Shown: piece by piece, positions 13,284-13,723 of the stretch | Position numbering within the stretch: the first letter of the stretch is position 1 | Layout: every line of letters begins with the position of its first letter | NCBI GenBank assembly: GCA_947307005.1 | Contig: CAMZHY010000038.1 | Coordinates: 1-13,723 of the forward strand | DNA length: 13,723 bases | Source of the DNA: an uncultured Planctomycetaceae bacterium | GTDB taxonomy: Bacteria; Planctomycetota; Planctomycetia; Pirellulales; Thermoguttaceae | Direction of reading: 5' to 3' | The notes under the pieces: generated by a model | Told to the model about the DNA's origin: nothing | The model's input: only the letters and a program-made list of their open reading frames with translations | The model's database searches: none | Program-made: the position numbers and the translations under genes

Positions 13284-13723
13284 ATGGACGAGCGTTTTTC
13301 GTCACTCGCTGGCGGCAATCCATTTTCAACGAGTTACACAGCTCCCGGCAAGGCTCCGTACTTTTTTGAATCCTCCTACGTCGATTGGATTAAGAATTTT
13401 CATCCGCGGAAGTTTGCCGAGTTTTTCTACAGTTTGGTCGGCGCCGGCGAAGATTTGCGTCACGTCGTGTGTTTGCGTTATCTTGTCGATCAGTTTATTT
13501 CTCACTCCTGCCGTGGGCAGATCGTCGGGGATCATGGGAGCGGTAAGACGTCGCTTTTGTACTATTTAAAGGACGCGCTTGTTAAACAGGGCTACGATCT
13601 CTTTTCATGGTCGCTCCACGATCAGAGCCGGTTCCTGCCCGAGTCCTTTTGGATGGAACTGCAACGTTTTTTGCAGAAGACGCCGGTTCTTTTGCCGACG
13701 AAATTTCTGCTGCCGCCCCCGGT
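13284..13723 (+). CDS. P-loop ATPase, 3' end beyond the window
   Basis: Open from the ATG at 13284 to the window end with no stop, so 146 residues are visible and the protein is truncated by the window. AGGA at 13271-13274 lies nine bases upstream. The N-terminus is M-D-E-R-F-S-S-L-A-G-G-N-P-F-S-T-S-Y, with P-G-K-A-P-Y-F-F at 21-28. A Walker A motif G-D-H-G-S-G-K-T-S spans 82-90 with K88, right after R-G-Q-I-V. After it comes a helix L-L-Y-Y-L-K-D-A-L-V-K-Q-G at 91-103 and a beta strand D-L-F-S-W-S-L at 105-111. The beginning N-P-F-S-T and the G-Q-I-V-G-x-H-G-S-G-K block match planctomycetal P-loop proteins of unknown function as I recall them. Walker B and the rest of the protein lie outside. 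No signal peptide is visible. Confidence 0.85.
   Translation, partial: MDERFSSLAGGNPFSTSYTAPGKAPYFFESSYVDWIKNFHPRKFAEFFYSLVGAGEDLRHVVCLRYLVDQFISHSCRGQIVGDHGSGKTSLLYYLKDALVKQGYDLFSWSLHDQSRFLPESFWMELQRFLQKTPVLLPTKFLLPPP

Noticed and set aside
1..13723. Search for CRISPR arrays, insertion sequences, tRNA genes and phage genes
   Set aside because: No regularly spaced repeats, transposase motifs, cloverleaf-like segments or phage proteins were seen.

Overview
The window reads as chromosome from a member of the Planctomycetota, perhaps a host-associated lineage. This is an inference: the DNA is moderately GC-rich with very abundant CGTCG/CGACG-type words, and several proteins match planctomycetal types as I remember them (a secreted HEAT-repeat protein with a TPR-like entry region, a Tat-exported BNR protein with a G-R-E-G-H-V-C-P-F-G segment, an exported formylglycine-generating-enzyme-like protein, very short basic proteins, and a P-loop protein beginning N-P-F-S-T). 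Shine-Dalgarno sites are patchy: strong for fba, pepT, the 60-residue gene and the BNR gene, weak or absent elsewhere. I see no phage, transposon, CRISPR, tRNA or rRNA signal.

Layout. Bases 101-2606 are on the minus strand: class II fructose-bisphosphate aldolase (fba), its intrinsic terminator at 1532-1568, then an exported HEAT-repeat protein with its own TATAAT promoter. A 532-base divergent gap with an AT-rich repeat patch precedes mutS. From mutS onward every gene is on the plus strand: mutS (mismatch repair), a 492-base gap with two promoter candidates and a structured leader, pepT (tripeptidase), a 220-residue acidic protein of unknown function, galK (galactokinase), a short basic 60-residue protein with its own promoter, long leader and terminator, a Tat-exported five-Asp-box protein, an exported SUMF1/FGE-like protein, a 150-residue beta-rich protein that may have an arrestin-like fold, and a P-loop ATPase cut off by the window end.

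How the genes relate. Most look like independent housekeeping transcription units: aldolase and galactokinase in central sugar metabolism, PepT in peptide turnover, MutS in repair. pepT and the acidic gene are close enough (44 bases) to share a transcript. The BNR and FGE-like proteins are both exported and neighbouring, which suggests envelope or glycan work, but each has its own promoter candidate. The last two genes, the beta-sandwich protein and the ATPase, look like a two-gene module and are the least explained part of the window.

Leads I rate highest: that two-gene module; the BNR protein, which lacks the Arg-Ile-Pro and acid/base positions of true sialidases; the two-hairpin leader before pepT; and the autonomous small-protein gene at 10043. 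None of these is proven to be a new system.
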